A stretch of 64,000 nucleotides of DNA from Tetrapyrgos nigripes (Eukaryota; Basidiomycota; Agaricomycetes; Agaricales; Campanellaceae): positions 372,001-436,000 of the forward strand of contig JAACJM010000015.1 in NCBI GenBank assembly GCA_013368315.1, in the 5' to 3' direction. Within the stretch, counting starts at the first letter, position 1. Each line of letters starts with the position of its first letter. Shown piece by piece: positions 11,383 through 23,200 of the stretch. The translations under genes were made by a program, and so were the position numbers. The notes beneath the pieces were generated by a model. It searched no databases and was not told the origin of the DNA. It saw nothing but the letters and a program-made list of their open reading frames with translations.

Positions 11383-11999
11383 CGTGGTTTGTCTTGAAGC
11401 TACGAAGGTGACGTCACGCGTCAGATGAGGAGTACAGAGGGCAATCTCGTCGATTCCAGCCCAGGCTCATCGAGGAATTTGAAGGCGTCATGGATGCCAA
11501 AACTGTAGTGCAGGACCGCGGCGTTGCAACGAAGCAGTTAGCCCCAGTGCGGGAGCCTCGCCTCAGCTGGATATCTCCAGCTGACCAAGTCATTATCGAG
11601 TCATGGCTCAGAATGTTCTTCTCGTCAGGATTTCTCATGAAGATTTAAAGGAAAAGGCCAAAGAATAGCATAGAAAGTACCAGAGCATTAGAAAGCTTAC
11701 AAGAAAGCTTTAGCGAAATTGCGGGGAAGCCTGAGTCATCCGCGGACCTATTTTCCCACGTCCGTGAACCCGAGATGAAAATTTTTACCGCTTTGCTCTT
11801 TCTTCTTTACCTTCTTTGGTTCTGGTCCAGTGGTTCGGGAGTCTGTTCTTCGACTTCCATCTCGCCATTGTTATCCTTTAATAATCCTGTTGGCTCCACC
11901 AGTTCGGTCTATCTCATAAAAGCTTGTAATCTCTTTTTGTTTCCCTTCTACTTACCACCATCACCACCGTTATTCCTATTCGCAGCTTTACCCTTCACC
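11383..11999. other. Intergenic/divergent promoter with CRE site and palindrome
   Basis: Between the divergent SDR gene and the low-complexity gene. Contains a 19-base element with TGACGTCA (11409-11427) also found at 14681-14699, and a hairpin-forming palindrome at 11564-11583. The open frame at 11414-11638 is not recognisable. 11640-11999 is probably promoter and 5' leader of the next gene. Confidence 0.5.
11409..11427. promoter_or_regulatory. CRE palindrome within a duplicated 19-mer
   Basis: TGACGTCACGCGTCAGATG, identical over 19 bases to 14681-14699. It combines an ATF/CREB palindrome with an ACGCGT (MluI-box-like) core. This copy lies 27 bp upstream of the SDR start codon. Confidence 0.45.
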
Positions 12000-13083
12000 A
12001 TGACAGAATACGACTTCTCTCCAGAGGCTTACGAAGCATACCAAAAGAAAATCAAAGGCGTCGAGAGATGGGCGGCGGAGACTTCTCGCTTCAATGGGGA
12101 CTTTGCCTCTCCGTTTGCTCCTTCACTGTCCACAGCCCGCCGCCAGTTGAACAATGACAGTTCAACCTCTTCATCTAGTTCAGATTCTGAATCGGGCATC
12201 ACCTCATACTCTAGGAAGAGCCGTCCTGTGTACCCCAAGTCGCTGGCCCAATGGTCAGGTCCTCGTTCGCGTGCACCTCCTCCACGCCCACTTCAACTAC
12301 CACATCCACCGCCTGCATCTCCGTTAGGGCAGATGCCACCTCCTGCTCGTTCGCATACGCTCCCGAATCAGGGCTACGTCCAAACTTCGTCTCCAGGCAT
12401 TCCCCAGGCTCAACCACAATATCCGTATCCCGCACAAAGGCCAGGGCCAGTCGTCTACTACCCTGCACCTGCACCACAGCCTGTCATACCGCAGCAACAG
12501 CAGCAGACGTATGTCCCACCATACTACGTTTCTCCTGTCCCAAAGAGATCGAACACAACTCCCAGTAGACCATTGGCCTATCAGGTGCTCCCCAATGTTT
12601 CTCAGTGTATTCCAGTGACTAATTGTTTCTATCATTATTCTACAGTACCCTTACGGTACCCCAGTCAACTCAGCCGGAGCATCGCCATACCCCACGCCCG
12701 TCACTTCTCCTTACGGTTCCCGACCCACTTCTCCTCGTGCCCCAGGCAAGAACTGGCTATCACGTATGTTTGGCGCGCTAAGCATCCGAGGACGAAGCGC
12801 TAGCCCTGCTCCCATGAGCTACAACGAACCCGCCATGAGGCACCAACGCAGCAGGAGCCTGGGTCCGACGGGACTCCGGAGTGACCGTGAACGGGACAGA
12901 GAGAGGGACCGTACCCTAAGCGACCAAGCCCAAAGGTCTAGATCGACTAGGTCAGCGAGACCGCGTCATCGCAGACATTCTGATGAATCAGATGGGGAAC
13001 GTGTGCATAGGCGGCACCGTGACCGCGGCAGGGAGAGAGAAAGGGATCACCACCGAAGGGCCAGGAGTGTGGACTATCGGTAA
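12000..13083 (+). CDS. Low-complexity protein with Pro-rich centre and RS/RE-rich C-terminus
   Basis: I do not recognise an orthologue. The start MTEYDFSPEAYEAYQKKIKG (ATG at 12000) was chosen over the longer frame from 11775, because the upstream part is hydrophobic, pyrimidine-rich and looks like 5' leader. One intron (about 12584-12644) joins PSRPLAYQ to YPYGTPVNSAG and restores the frame to 13083. The N-terminal ~45 residues look conserved and folded. The middle is rich in Pro, Gln and Ser (PAPAPQPVIPQQQQQTYVPP). The C-terminus is rich in Arg/Ser/Glu with repeated RDRERD-type runs, as in RNA-associated or nuclear-speckle proteins. Largely disordered; function unknown. Confidence 0.72.
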
Positions 13084-14308
13084 AGAAGCTGATTGCGACT
13101 GGCCATTCCACAGGCGTTAGGCAGTGGTGTGGCCATTTTTCGCTGACTACCTGGCGTAGGACATTTAACTTATCGTCGTGGGCGCAACCTCATATCGTAA
13201 CCGATACTGGATCTTTCATCGTAGAGCCACGTTCTAGTGGAGTGAGTATGTATCTCACTGCCTGTCCACGAACATGCAGCTCCTGAACCCTTCGTCCTGA
13301 TGATCGATCCACTTTCGAGCTTCCTCATTTTCATTTCTGTCCCATCCCATTCTGCGGGACGTCTTTCCCCTCTTCGTTCTTCCCGTGAATATACCTAGAT
13401 TTTCCAGTGCCTTTATCCTTATTCACTCGCATCCCTTTATTTATTCAGGTTTTGCTTTTCGCTACTGTCTCCTCATCATTTCTCTCTACCTTTTCCCTTC
13501 AATCTTCGTTTTTCGTCGCCTTCCATGTTTCCTGGATTAGACTCCTGTTTATATCTCTTTCTCGGCTGTATCGTTATAGCTGTATCATGGTCTTCTCTTT
13601 CAGTGCCTTTCTCCTTCTACTTTGTGCCACCTTCTGTTCTCTTTTTACAGCACTATCCGCTTTATTGGCCACCTACCTTCATACACTCTAATTTTTCCCC
13701 CTTTTAAGACGATACCCAACACCATTGACCTCCTTTCCTATCCGACGCCCTTCCTATTCCTTTTCTTCGCCCCCCAAAAAAGTCATTTGACGACCCGCGT
13801 ACGTATCTGTTCCGTCCACATACCTACGCTACGTTAGTTTTACGCTATCACGCTCTCATAACGCTTCACGGACCTCTACATACCTGGTAACCTACTTCTA
13901 GTTACTAAGTCAGCCACTTACGACCTGCTATTCCTATTTCTACGAGCTATATACGACTTTTTACTCTTACTCTTACTCTAACGGACGGGTACCATATTAC
14001 ATACGTATCTAGTTACGGTTAACGAGACTCTTCCCGTAGATGATATACCTTTGCTTGGCTAGCATTGAACGCTTTGGTTGGATCGGTGCGACCACTGTGT
14101 TAGATGACTGAATCTATACTATGAACTTCCTGAGTGGCTGGAGGTGCCGGATATCAAGTGCTAGTGAACGATGGAAAACTTGGTTTCGAGCTGTGACTCG
14201 TGAAGGATGGAATCGACCTTTATATAGCCATGTAAGTGTATGTGTAGATGTACAGACGATTAAAGCGGCAGGTACAGGAATAAAAATACAAAAACTCCAA
14301 AGGATCAT
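13084..14308. other. Gene-free, pyrimidine-rich intergenic region
   Basis: About 1.2 kb with no convincing gene. From 13330 to 13760 the plus strand is strongly C/T-rich and gives long hydrophobic chance frames (13407-13837). 13780-14040 is rich in TAC/CTA-like words. Possibly the long 3' end of the preceding transcript. Confidence 0.5.
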
Positions 14309-14493
14309 ACAGGGACCGAGACGGCAGAGACAGAGATACCTACTCCAAACGTCCTCGTAGTCCACGCCCATCTCCCAGGAACCGAGGTGACTCCTACTCT
14401 TCCTCTAAACGACCCCGTCGAAGCCCTTCACCGTATTCTCATCCCTCCAATTCCCAATCCCAACATTCACCCGCGACCGCGAACTTCAACAGG
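14309..14493 (+). pseudogene. Fragment of CWC25 (middle, RS-rich part)
   Basis: Closely matches the CWC25 coding DNA around 51478-51660: agggaccgagacggcagaga followed by the same cctactc-aaacgtcctcgtag run, then clearly related but diverged sequence up to ctacccgcgaccgcgaa-like bases. It has no start or other exons, so it is a non-functional fragment. It sits directly before a partial copy of the repeat otherwise found at 60.9-61.05 kb. Confidence 0.75.
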
Positions 14494-14551
14494 AGCTTGG
14501 ACCCCCCCTCCCCCCAGGTGATGTGCCGGATATCCGTACCGCCACCCCCTT

Positions 14552-14680
14552 GCTAACAGTAGACGCCTTTGTTAACGATCTTGACAAGCCGGGTTCGAAG
14601 CGAGTTCAGGTGAGGAGGCGTGAAAGATAGCAAATCCGGGGGCCCTAGCAAGACGGGTCGAAGGCTTTAAGTTCAAGCCA
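14552..14680 (+). repeat. Partial copy of the terminal repeat/unknown ORF family
   Basis: Matches 60938-61050 (same orientation) and, inverted, 6130-6220: shared words include gacgcctttgttaac, cgaagcgagttcaggtgagg and ggggtcgaagg-like bases. It corresponds to the last part of the small unknown ORF described at 6110-6490. Here it directly follows the CWC25 fragment. Confidence 0.7.
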
Positions 14681-14699
14681 TGACGTCACGCGTCAGATG
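14681..14699. promoter_or_regulatory. Second copy of the CRE-containing 19-mer
   Basis: Identical to 11409-11427. It directly abuts the end of the terminal repeat, with no clear gene start nearby, so it may have been carried there by duplication. Confidence 0.4.
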
Positions 14700-15435
14700 G
14701 TAAGTGAAGGCAGTCGAGTCGTTTCCGCCTGGGGTATACGAGGTTTGGGTTGACGTTCAGTGTCATGCAGAAACTGAAAGAAAGATTCTAACAACAAAGC
14801 CAGCGATAGATTCTGAAGAGAGGAAGGGAAGTCCGCATTCTCACGCGTCTACGCGTCTACTAGTACGATGCCTACTGTCAGGCACAAACTCCACGAGAAC
14901 GACCGCTAAACGACTTAGCCTGCCCGTTAATGTGACCCTACGCAGTTAGAGTGTTGATGTCGAGAGCGTCAGAGGGAGCGCCGATCAATTTCTCAAGGTA
15001 AAAGGATTCAAATGCCGTTTGATGAACCAGTACCTACTCAAAATATCCTTCCTCCTTCCCTATCAGCTGCAGGAATGACTTTATTTTTGGACACACATCT
15101 GGCATTGTGGAGACCTTTTCTGCAATACCTTGTGACGGGGTCAAGATTTCAACGGCGGAGTCACGGCGGGATTATTCACGGCAGCCTATAGCTGTATTTG
15201 TCCCTCTCCAGGCCATTGCTGTCTTCTAATAGTGAGCGGGAATCAATTGAAGAATCTTCTTTTCGCAGCCATCAAATTTTGGATTCTCTTCACAATTGTG
15301 CACATTCTTCGAAAGACATTTATATAAGGGCTGAGCCTGCCTCTGACTAGTACATCTCTTTCTTCCCTGCCAGTGTTTCCTCTACAAGAAAGCCTCTGGA
15401 AACTAAGCCATCTCCTTCAGGGTAGACGACCAGTA
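14700..15435. other. Intergenic region upstream of the small acidic protein gene
   Basis: No gene supported. Holds a duplicated acgcgtct word near 14840 (two MluI-box cores), and a TATA-like TATATAAG at 15321-15328 about 108 bp before the next start codon. Confidence 0.45.
15321..15328 (+). promoter_or_regulatory. TATA-like box for the 15436 gene
   Basis: TATATAAG, 108 bp upstream of the ATG at 15436, with a C/T-rich stretch between, typical of basidiomycete core promoters. Confidence 0.4.
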
Positions 15436-16031
15436 ATGCCCGTCGTTGCACGACCTAGAGCGCGCCACGTTCGCAAAGAACCTTACCTGCCCTCCTTTCG
15501 CCAAATTCTGGCCGAGGCCGCCACCAGACAAGGTCACAACCGGATTGAACGATGGCCGTCTCAAGTTTTCAGGACGCAGCTTCCTGGTAGACTTTGTGTA
15601 AGCCGAGCATAGCTGTATCTTTCCAGTGTTTCGGACGTGTTTCCTGATCAAACGACCAGCACCACGTCGAGTATGCGGATCCAGAAGAAGAAGAAGACGA
15701 CAGAGTCTATTACGGTACAGACCTGTTGGTACGTATATCTTCGTGGACCCCACTGCTCTCAGTATAGATCACATACCCATCAGGCTCAGCATCTTGCCGA
15801 CTTTGACTACGTGGCTCCTGATGTCTTGGAACTTGAAGCCGAAGACGACGATGAAGAGGAAGAGGAAACCAATCAGCCAGCAGCTGCGCCTATCCGTGGA
15901 ATGTGGACATCTCTCACAAAGGTGACATTTTTTGTTCCTCTATCTGGCAGTGCTTTGCTCAGAGATACTTCTTGACTGTCTAGTACCTGCGAGGTATCCC
16001 CGACGTCGTCTCCAAGGCGGTGAGAAGATGA
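15436..16031 (+). CDS. Small acidic conserved hypothetical protein
   Basis: Four exons join in frame to about 140 aa. Exon 1 reads MPVVARPRARHVRKEPYLPS through FRQILAEAATRQG to LPGRLC; exon 2 reads HHVEYADPEEEEDDRVYYGT; exon 3 holds AQHLADFDYVAPDVLELEAE, an Asp/Glu run and APIRGMWTSLTK; exon 4 ends RGIPDVVSKAVRR before TGA at 16029-16031. Introns are about 55-65 nt with GT-AG ends. No domain recognised. The basic N-terminus and acidic centre could serve protein-protein contacts, but I cannot assign a function. It is convergent with BDP1. Confidence 0.65.
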
Positions 16032-16228
16032 AAGAATGTCATATTACGCCCACAATTCCCAAATGGGCTTTCTTGGACACAGTGCTGTGGCGAGATCTGT
16101 CTGCAAAACGTTTTAGGGGCCATCTATGATCTAGTCGATTCAAAAAAATACTTTTGATATTACAGCCAGTCATACTACGCACCCCTCTTATTCTTTTGCA
16201 TGTACCAAACTATCAAAAAGCGCAGCAG

Positions 16229-18210
16229 CTACGGCTCGAAACCATCTATATCTCCAATAATCTGTATACCTTCCTCGACCGCTCCTGTACGACTTCGGCT
16301 ACGTTTGCGAGATTTCTGAGAAGGACTTCGATTTGCCCCGGGTCTGTGATTCTCCGATGTGGTTGCGTTATCCGTTGTTTCAGTAGGTTGAGCGGCAGGA
16401 GCAGGAGCAGGAGCAGGAGCAGGCGTAGGCGCTTTAATGACAGGGACAGGGCCAGAGAAGTCTTTACCCGTCACACGAGAAAGTGTGTTGATGTCTGATG
16501 GGACGTTATTAGGAAGCTGCATCCATCAGTTAACTGAAGATCCACTTACCAATGGGAATGCTGTTATTGAGACATTGGTTGATTCTTCCCGGGTTTTTCT
16601 TGTCTTCAGTTTTAAACTTATTTTTGCAGGCTCTCCGGTCACGTCCTGGAAGAACATACGAGATGAGCTCGTAGTTCTCGCCGTACTGGGCAAGTGCCTG
16701 TGCAGAGTATATCTCAGTCGCAGGGACAAAAAGACTAGGACAAGGTGACATACATCGTAAAAAAGCTCGGTTTCCTCCGCACTCCATCGCGACCCTCGGA
16801 AACGCTTCCCGTATGTGCCAGAGTTGACAAATTTGGTGGTATCTGATTCCACAACATGAGTATAATTCGAAGTGTCCTCATGCTCGACTCGGTCAACAAC
16901 GAGGGATTCTTCGTCAATAACAGTCTCTCCATTCGGACCAATACGGACTTGAACGTTGAAACGTCTTGTTGTGAGGTCCTGCGAGTAATCGAAGCCGTCA
17001 CTATTGGTCTGAGGTTCCTGAGGTTCCTGAGGCGTTTCCGAGTCTGCGGAAGTAGAAGCCACTGGAGGAGTCGTCGCAGTCGTCGCTGCATTTGACGCCT
17101 CTGCAGTCGCCTCGTCGGGTTCCTCCTCTGACAAACCATACTTCTTCCTCTCCATTGCTGCTCTCATCCTGGCGCGTCTCTCCCTATTGCTCACTTTCCA
17201 TGCAGCATGGTTGTTCATAATCTCTGCAGCTTTGCTACTGATGCGACCTTGGCCCGTATCTTCGCAAAGAGCGGCCATCGTGACAACTGTAGGGTCAATG
17301 TCCTCCCCACGGTCTGCGAAAGGGTCAAAAACTGGGGTCGACGATGCTCGCCTCCTTCGGCCTCTTTTGGCCGCTGATCTTTTGCGTTTGGGAGAGCTCT
17401 CAACATCGGAGTCATCATCAGACTCGTTTTCACGAGCCTTCTTCGATTTTTTCCGTTTGGGTCTAGCCTCCTCCGTCTCCTTGTCTTTCTCTTTCTGAGA
17501 CCTTCTCCGCCTGTGCTCCTTGGCCGGCATCTGATCTTTCTTCCTTCTGGAAGCAGTAACGTCACCATCCTCAGTCGTCGCCGTTTTCTGATTACTGCCG
17601 CTTGTAGTGGGCTGTAGGACGTTTTGCGGCTCAGAAAAACCGACATCATTTTCGGGAGCTGGCTCAATCACGATTTGGTTCGTGGCGACTGCGACTGTAG
17701 GATGATGGCTGAGGGAATTATTTGCAGGAAACGCGGCGGAAGAATGGAAGTCATTCGACATTTGAATAGGAGTAGTTATTAACATAGGAGGACCTTGAGA
17801 CGTTGTAAGGGAGGGAGGTGCAGGTAGACGTGGGGAAAATGGCAAATCGATGGGTGCAGCGTTAAATTGTGATGTCTGTATCGGGGGTGGTGCAGACGGT
17901 GTAGGAGTAGGGATCATGAAAGGCGTTACATGGCTAGGTACTGGTTGAGAGCTAGAAGAGGCGACCGGGGCAGTAAAAGAGGTTTGAGAATTTGTTATAA
18001 CGGGTTGGGGACTTGGACCAGGATGAGAAGAGATCGTAGGAAGAGGGGCAGTCTGATCATTTGAGGAAGAAGAGCGAGGTGTAGGATTGGCAGAACGCGT
18101 GCGTTGCTTTGCAAGTGGCTTGAAAATGGTACCACCTTTCTCTGGAGGATAAAAGTCACGAAATGAAACGTACATGTTGTGAAAAGATACTCACGAACGC
18201 GGCTGCTCAT
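16229..18210 (-). CDS. BDP1: TFIIIB subunit B'' (Bdp1), SANT domain protein
   Basis: Component of the RNA polymerase III initiation factor TFIIIB. A 16-nt first exon (18195-18210) joins to the long second exon to give MSSRVQKGGTIFKPLAKQRT, the typical Bdp1 N-terminus. A long Ser/Pro- and Lys/Arg-rich disordered region follows. The conserved core comes next: GRISSKAAEIMNNHAAWKVS, then FVNSGTYGKRFRGSRWSAEE continuing into the SANT domain (TELFYDALAQYGENYELISY, then LPGRDRRACKNKFKTEDKKN). The tail is Pro/Ala-rich with a PAPAPAPAPA run and ends GDIDGFEP. Introns near 16.75 and 16.65 kb interrupt the SANT domain. It is divergent from the zinc-ribbon-like gene, with about 100 bp between starts. Confidence 0.93.
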
Positions 18211-18313
18211 CGTGGTCGGCGACAAAGACGTGAATCTGCGAGAGAGATAAGATTGTAAAGCCTTTGAGCAACAAGACCAAATTTCTCGGGTTCTTCTGGA
18301 CGGCCACCTCACA

Positions 18314-20051
18314 ATGAGTGCGATAGAAATTGAGCTGCAGACGGGTCCCGAACCTAACTGGGAGGTTTCACAAGACGGAGCAGACCTTCACAATGTGTCT
18401 GCAAGGTGTGTTTTCAAGTCCTGACTCGATTCGCGTCAGTTGACAAAATATCTAGTTTCGTTTTTCCATTCGCCTTGAAGCAATGTATGTGAATCTTCAT
18501 TACCATATCTCCTGATGTTAAAGTATCGCATTAGCTCGAGATAAATGGCTTACAAGTAATATGACAAAGTTCTCTACCAAAACTACCAGAGGAAAGGTCA
18601 CAGAGAATTCTTCGTTACCTCCTCACACGGTCCACGCTCGAGGGAAATGCGATCTGGAAATAGGCCCACACACATTCTATGAGACCTCCTTCTATGAAGT
18701 CCACTACTTTTCGCCTCCAGCTACACCTCAGTTCACATATACTCCCCAATGGTCAAGTTACTCATCTTCTGTATTTCCCTCCACATCAACCGCTGGAACC
18801 ACTTCTGCTCCCCTCTTATCCTCCATGTCCCCCATAACGATCAACCAAACTCTAGTAAATCAGGTTGATGCTGCTGCTGCATCCAATCCTACCCTTGCAA
18901 ACCTACTTCAGATTGCTGGACGCGGTGAAGCTTCCGAAGACCAAAAGAAGATGCTGGGCCTTTTGATACAGTCGCTGGCTACCAGCCCTCAGGTATATGC
19001 TGCAGCAACAGCCGCTCCGCCTCCTAGAGAAACCGACCTTGTCCTCGAATTCCAAGAAACTCCAAACGAACGGTGGATCTTTCCTCGGGGAAAAAGCACT
19101 TGCGAGCGAGTCGTGGATGTCAGTGCTACGGATGGAACCTGCGATATTACTCTCAAATGTCATACAACCCTCAATAGAGCTTCTACTTCAGGAGATTCTT
19201 CAACCCAACCATCTTCTGACGAGCCTAAAATGTTGACTTTGAAGTTTGTCAAAGCATCGCCGACGATATGGGATCTGTTATTACGCTGGATAGGTGGTGA
19301 GCAGAAGAACCAAGAAAACCGAGAAGCCCTGAACAAAGTCGTCAGTCCAATTTTTGACTTCTGCGCCAGGAAGACCCCGAATAACCTACTCATCATAGAA
19401 AGCAGCGCAACCGTCATATCTCGCGTATCGTCTACCAGATGGACCTTTACTAGACCAGCTGAAAGCAGTACGTCTGATTCACGTCCTGAACGTTTTGCCA
19501 CGTTAATAGAGTTGATGCAGGTTAGCGAACTGCCATACCCCATGAAATCCATTAGACCCAGCACCACGGCTAATTCATCTCGTTCCAGACGGAAGCCTTC
19601 TCAGAAAAAGCCCTCCGAAGACTCGGCGCCTAAACGAAGGAAATCCACAGACATAAAGACCACGACCACGACAAGCGAAAGTCAAAGCAAGGACAAACCA
19701 CCAGGAGCTGCGCCCAAGAAACCAAGGCAGCCCAAGAACAAGGCCCCGGTGGTTCAGATACGATGTCTCACTTGCAATCAAGCTGATGTACCTCTGATGA
19801 TGGGTGGTCGTGAGTCTTCAGCTATTCTTTTTTTCTCTTTCTTTTCAGTGTTTACAATTCTAAACATTTATCCAGGATTTTGTCGTCCTTGCGTAGAGGC
19901 GGGAAAGGCGAACCCTGAGGTTCCTCCGCTGCAGAAGGGTACTGGGACTTCATACGTTCCATTATTGTATGCACCACCCACGTTCGTAACTGCACCGACG
20001 CCTGTACCCTCGACGACGACTCCTCCACTAAATCCTCCCGCGGCATCATAG
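18314..20051 (+). CDS. Conserved fungal protein with C-terminal CxxC pair (possible chromatin factor)
   Basis: Start ATG at 18314 gives MSAIEIELQTGPEPNWEVSQ. Short exons then supply FVFPFALKQSRDKWLTSNMT, leading into the long exon (KCDLEIGPHTFYETSFYEVH). A final intron near 19811-19875 joins MMGGR to FCRPCVEAGK. The C-terminus therefore has CLTC, 13 residues, then CRPC: a zinc-ribbon-like CX2C-X13-CX2C, with a Lys/Arg/Ser-rich nuclear-type stretch before it (SSRSRRKPSQKKPSEDSAPK). The N-terminal FPFALKQSRDKWL segment is reminiscent of the Swc3 domain of the SWR1 chromatin-remodelling complex, but I am not sure. Function is unproven; probably nuclear. Confidence 0.6.
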
Positions 20052-20221
20052 AACATATCTACGACGATCTATGTATGGTGTACTATCTATGTACTAAAAG
20101 ATTTTATTGTATAAGACAACGAAGATCAGGACAGCAAGTGAAAACAAGAAGAAATGAGGATAAATACTGTATACTACATAATTATAACAATAAATGCTGG
20201 CGAGAGGCCTGTTTGCCTGCT

Positions 20222-23200
20222 TTAGTTCAGCAACCGAATGTACCACCCTATCCACCAGATAACAGCCCCTATCTGCAACAAGACCACCATGAATTCCACC
20301 AGAACAGCAATCCACTGACCAAAAGTGGCTATAACCCAAAGTGGCACGGCTAGCACGCGAATACCGGGGTTGGGTATCCAGTCCAGGCTGAAATAAAAAG
20401 AACTGTACCATGCCGCCAATGCCTGGAAGTAGAATAATGTACAACATGCAAAAAAGAAGAGAATCAAGAAAACCCAATGACGGAAGGAGCGTGAGGGGAG
20501 CTTTTCGATAGGGTGACGTTTGGCTTCCCCGGTGAATTCGTTACGATAGAGCGGGACAATCAAGAAGTCCTGTACGTCGTATCCAATTACTTTGCCGTAG
20601 TTTCTCCAGAAGGGAGCGATGGTATCGAGAACTAACGTGAGCATATCCATGCCAATCTCCCAGATTTGCTGGTACTGATCCTTGTAGCTTTCTTGCAACG
20701 CAACAATATACGACAGCTATGCGTGTGACGTTAGTTTTGGACAGAAGTAACACAAGAACACAAGACACGTACTTCGGGATATATGACCGAAGTATGGGCT
20801 AGGGTTTCATTGTAAGCAGTTTTCACTGATGCATGGATGCTCTGTGTCTCTTTCAGCACCTCAGAGACCCGTCTGGCATGCTCTGTGACGGACTGCATCT
20901 CGCACTCCAGGGTTTCCAGAGACTGCTTGAGTGCAAGCATGGGATCCTCAAGAATATCCCGCGTAATGGGAAACCCGTCGCTGCCTGTATCGTTCTCTAT
21001 GAATTCCCGAAGAAGATCACGTTGTCGTTGCAAACGAAGCTGGATGTCGTCCACGGCTTTGTATCCTTTGTGTCGCTTCGTGGATCCGAGCATAGCAGCG
21101 GGGTCATGACTGAATGCTTCCAGAAGCTCGCGAGGTAGGCCTTCGAAAGGTAACTTGAGACAGGACATCAGACCAGCTTGACATTTCTGATACTCCTTCA
21201 CGCCATTCGCTATCCGAGTCAAGACAGAGCGAGTACGGATGTTCTGGTTGTGACACTGTTCAAGAAGTCTGGAAGGGTGTCAGAAGTGAAGGGTGAAGAA
21301 TGAAAAGGAAAAATATGCTTACAGTGCTTTCATCTGGTACTCTTGAACAACCTTGGCCTCTTCGATTTCCTTTCGGCGTTGGATTTCGAGTTCCAAACTC
21401 ATTCTGTCCTCAGATAAAATGGAGACGTGCAGAGCCTGTCGTTTCTTGACCTGGGATGGGCTCATAGGAAGCTGCTCGTTTGACTCTATATTCTGTATAG
21501 TGACACTCGGAATATCTTCCCGGAGACTGGAATGGAGTGTGGTGCTTCTCGAAGGATTTGATGTATCCACTTTGGACAGTTGCTGAGCAACAGATTCGGG
21601 AAGCATAGAACCGCCACGACTACTGATCATCCTCTCCCCATTATCATCTGAATGCTCTATGAGGGAGTTCCTGAGAGATGAAGCATCATCACTCTCGTTC
21701 TGAAGTCGCCTTCGACCGCCGTCACGTAGGTGTATCCTACTGCTCGCAGGAGAAGGAAGGGCAGCTGCTGCACGTTGTTTTGCAGAGGTGGCACTGATGA
21801 GGCTGCTGAACACCGACTCCGCGCTACGTCTGGACTCGACAGAAGTACGGACAGATTCTAGTAGCGGCTCGAAAGAAATCCTGCCTTCCGTAGACAGATG
21901 TTTGGAAGCAGAGGCTAGGGAAAAATGTGATGAAGTTCGGGATGGTGAGGGTAATGGGCCAACCGGACTTGAACTAAGGGAGATGGATAAATCAGGAGAT
22001 TCTTGTCGCATGGGTTTCTCTTCAGGTTTTAGTGCGGAAAGTGGATCAGTTGCTAAACCCAAACACTCCTCCATGATAAGAGCGGACAAATGCCATGGCT
22101 TCCTGTCTTGGTGCCGTGTGCCTTCCTTCTCAAGATGTTTCAACCACGTGAAAGGCTCTGCGTTCTCCAGAGAGGCTTTGACCAGATTACCCTGCTGATT
22201 GTACCACTTGGCGGCTTGCAGAAGGTTGAAAGTTTGACCAGAGGACGATTGATCGTATATTAGTTCGTACCGACGGCCCAGCTGGTCAGCGGTAATCTCG
22301 ACTTTCCGCGCCGTATGTGGTGAGACGATGGTTGATATTCGCTCCAACTTGGCTGCCAGAGATCGTCAATGAGTCTTCTACGCTATGTCAAGAGAGTGGA
22401 CCTACCATGATAGATACCTTCTTGTTTTTGGATGTCCGTGACGTCTATTATGGTCTCTCTATCCTTTCCTTTGCGTCTGGAAGCAGACAGAGGCCATCGT
22501 TTGTCATCGTCAGGTGTAACGCCTGACCAGTCAAGAGTGCGACCGTCGTCATGAGATGTTGGAACGGGATGAAGGAGATGTTTCAAAGCGGATAAAGTTG
22601 ACCCTGTTGAAGGGCTGAAATCGATGTCTGAGGTGTTTGCACTGTGATCAAGGGCCATAGGTGGAGAAGAAGAGATAGGATAGAGCGGCGTATTCGATTG
22701 AGAGGATGGAGTAGTAAGAGTAATTCGTTTGACTGCTGGAGACGATAGGTGTCCGGATTTAAGACGAGCTTCCCGTCTTGCTTTCACTTTCAGGGCACGA
22801 TTGATGTCATGTAGAACTTGGGGATCTACAAAATGGTTGGCACATATATATTTGACATGAGACAAAAAGACTTGCCTTCATGTGCTGCATTAACAGTATT
22901 ATAAGAATGATATTAAAACGTCCAGAAGCACAAGACTTACAGAGGTCGTACTCGTCCGAAAAGCCTTTCAGAGCCCAATTCTCATATATGGCATTCTTGG
23001 GTTCTGGTTGTGGAGGATTATGTTTGAGAGAAAGGCTCGCAGTGTGAACTCTCTTCGTACGAGAAGGGTCTGAGTAGATATTCCCTGCATCCACAGAAAC
23101 CACTCGTCGCCTTGACCCTCTCACTGGACCGTTATCATTTGGAGGTGAGACCCGTCGTCCTAAAGCAGAAGCTACGTTCGCTGGGTTCAAGGAAGATGAT

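Noticed and set aside
13407..13837. Long hydrophobic open frames resembling small membrane proteins
   Set aside because: They come from C/T-rich DNA, which yields Phe/Leu/Ser-rich frames by chance; no conserved motif or sensible start context.
14580..14600. gggttcgaa word resembling a tRNA/SINE B box
   Set aside because: No A box or cloverleaf arms at the right distance; the word is part of the terminal repeat, and other copies have ggcttcgaa.
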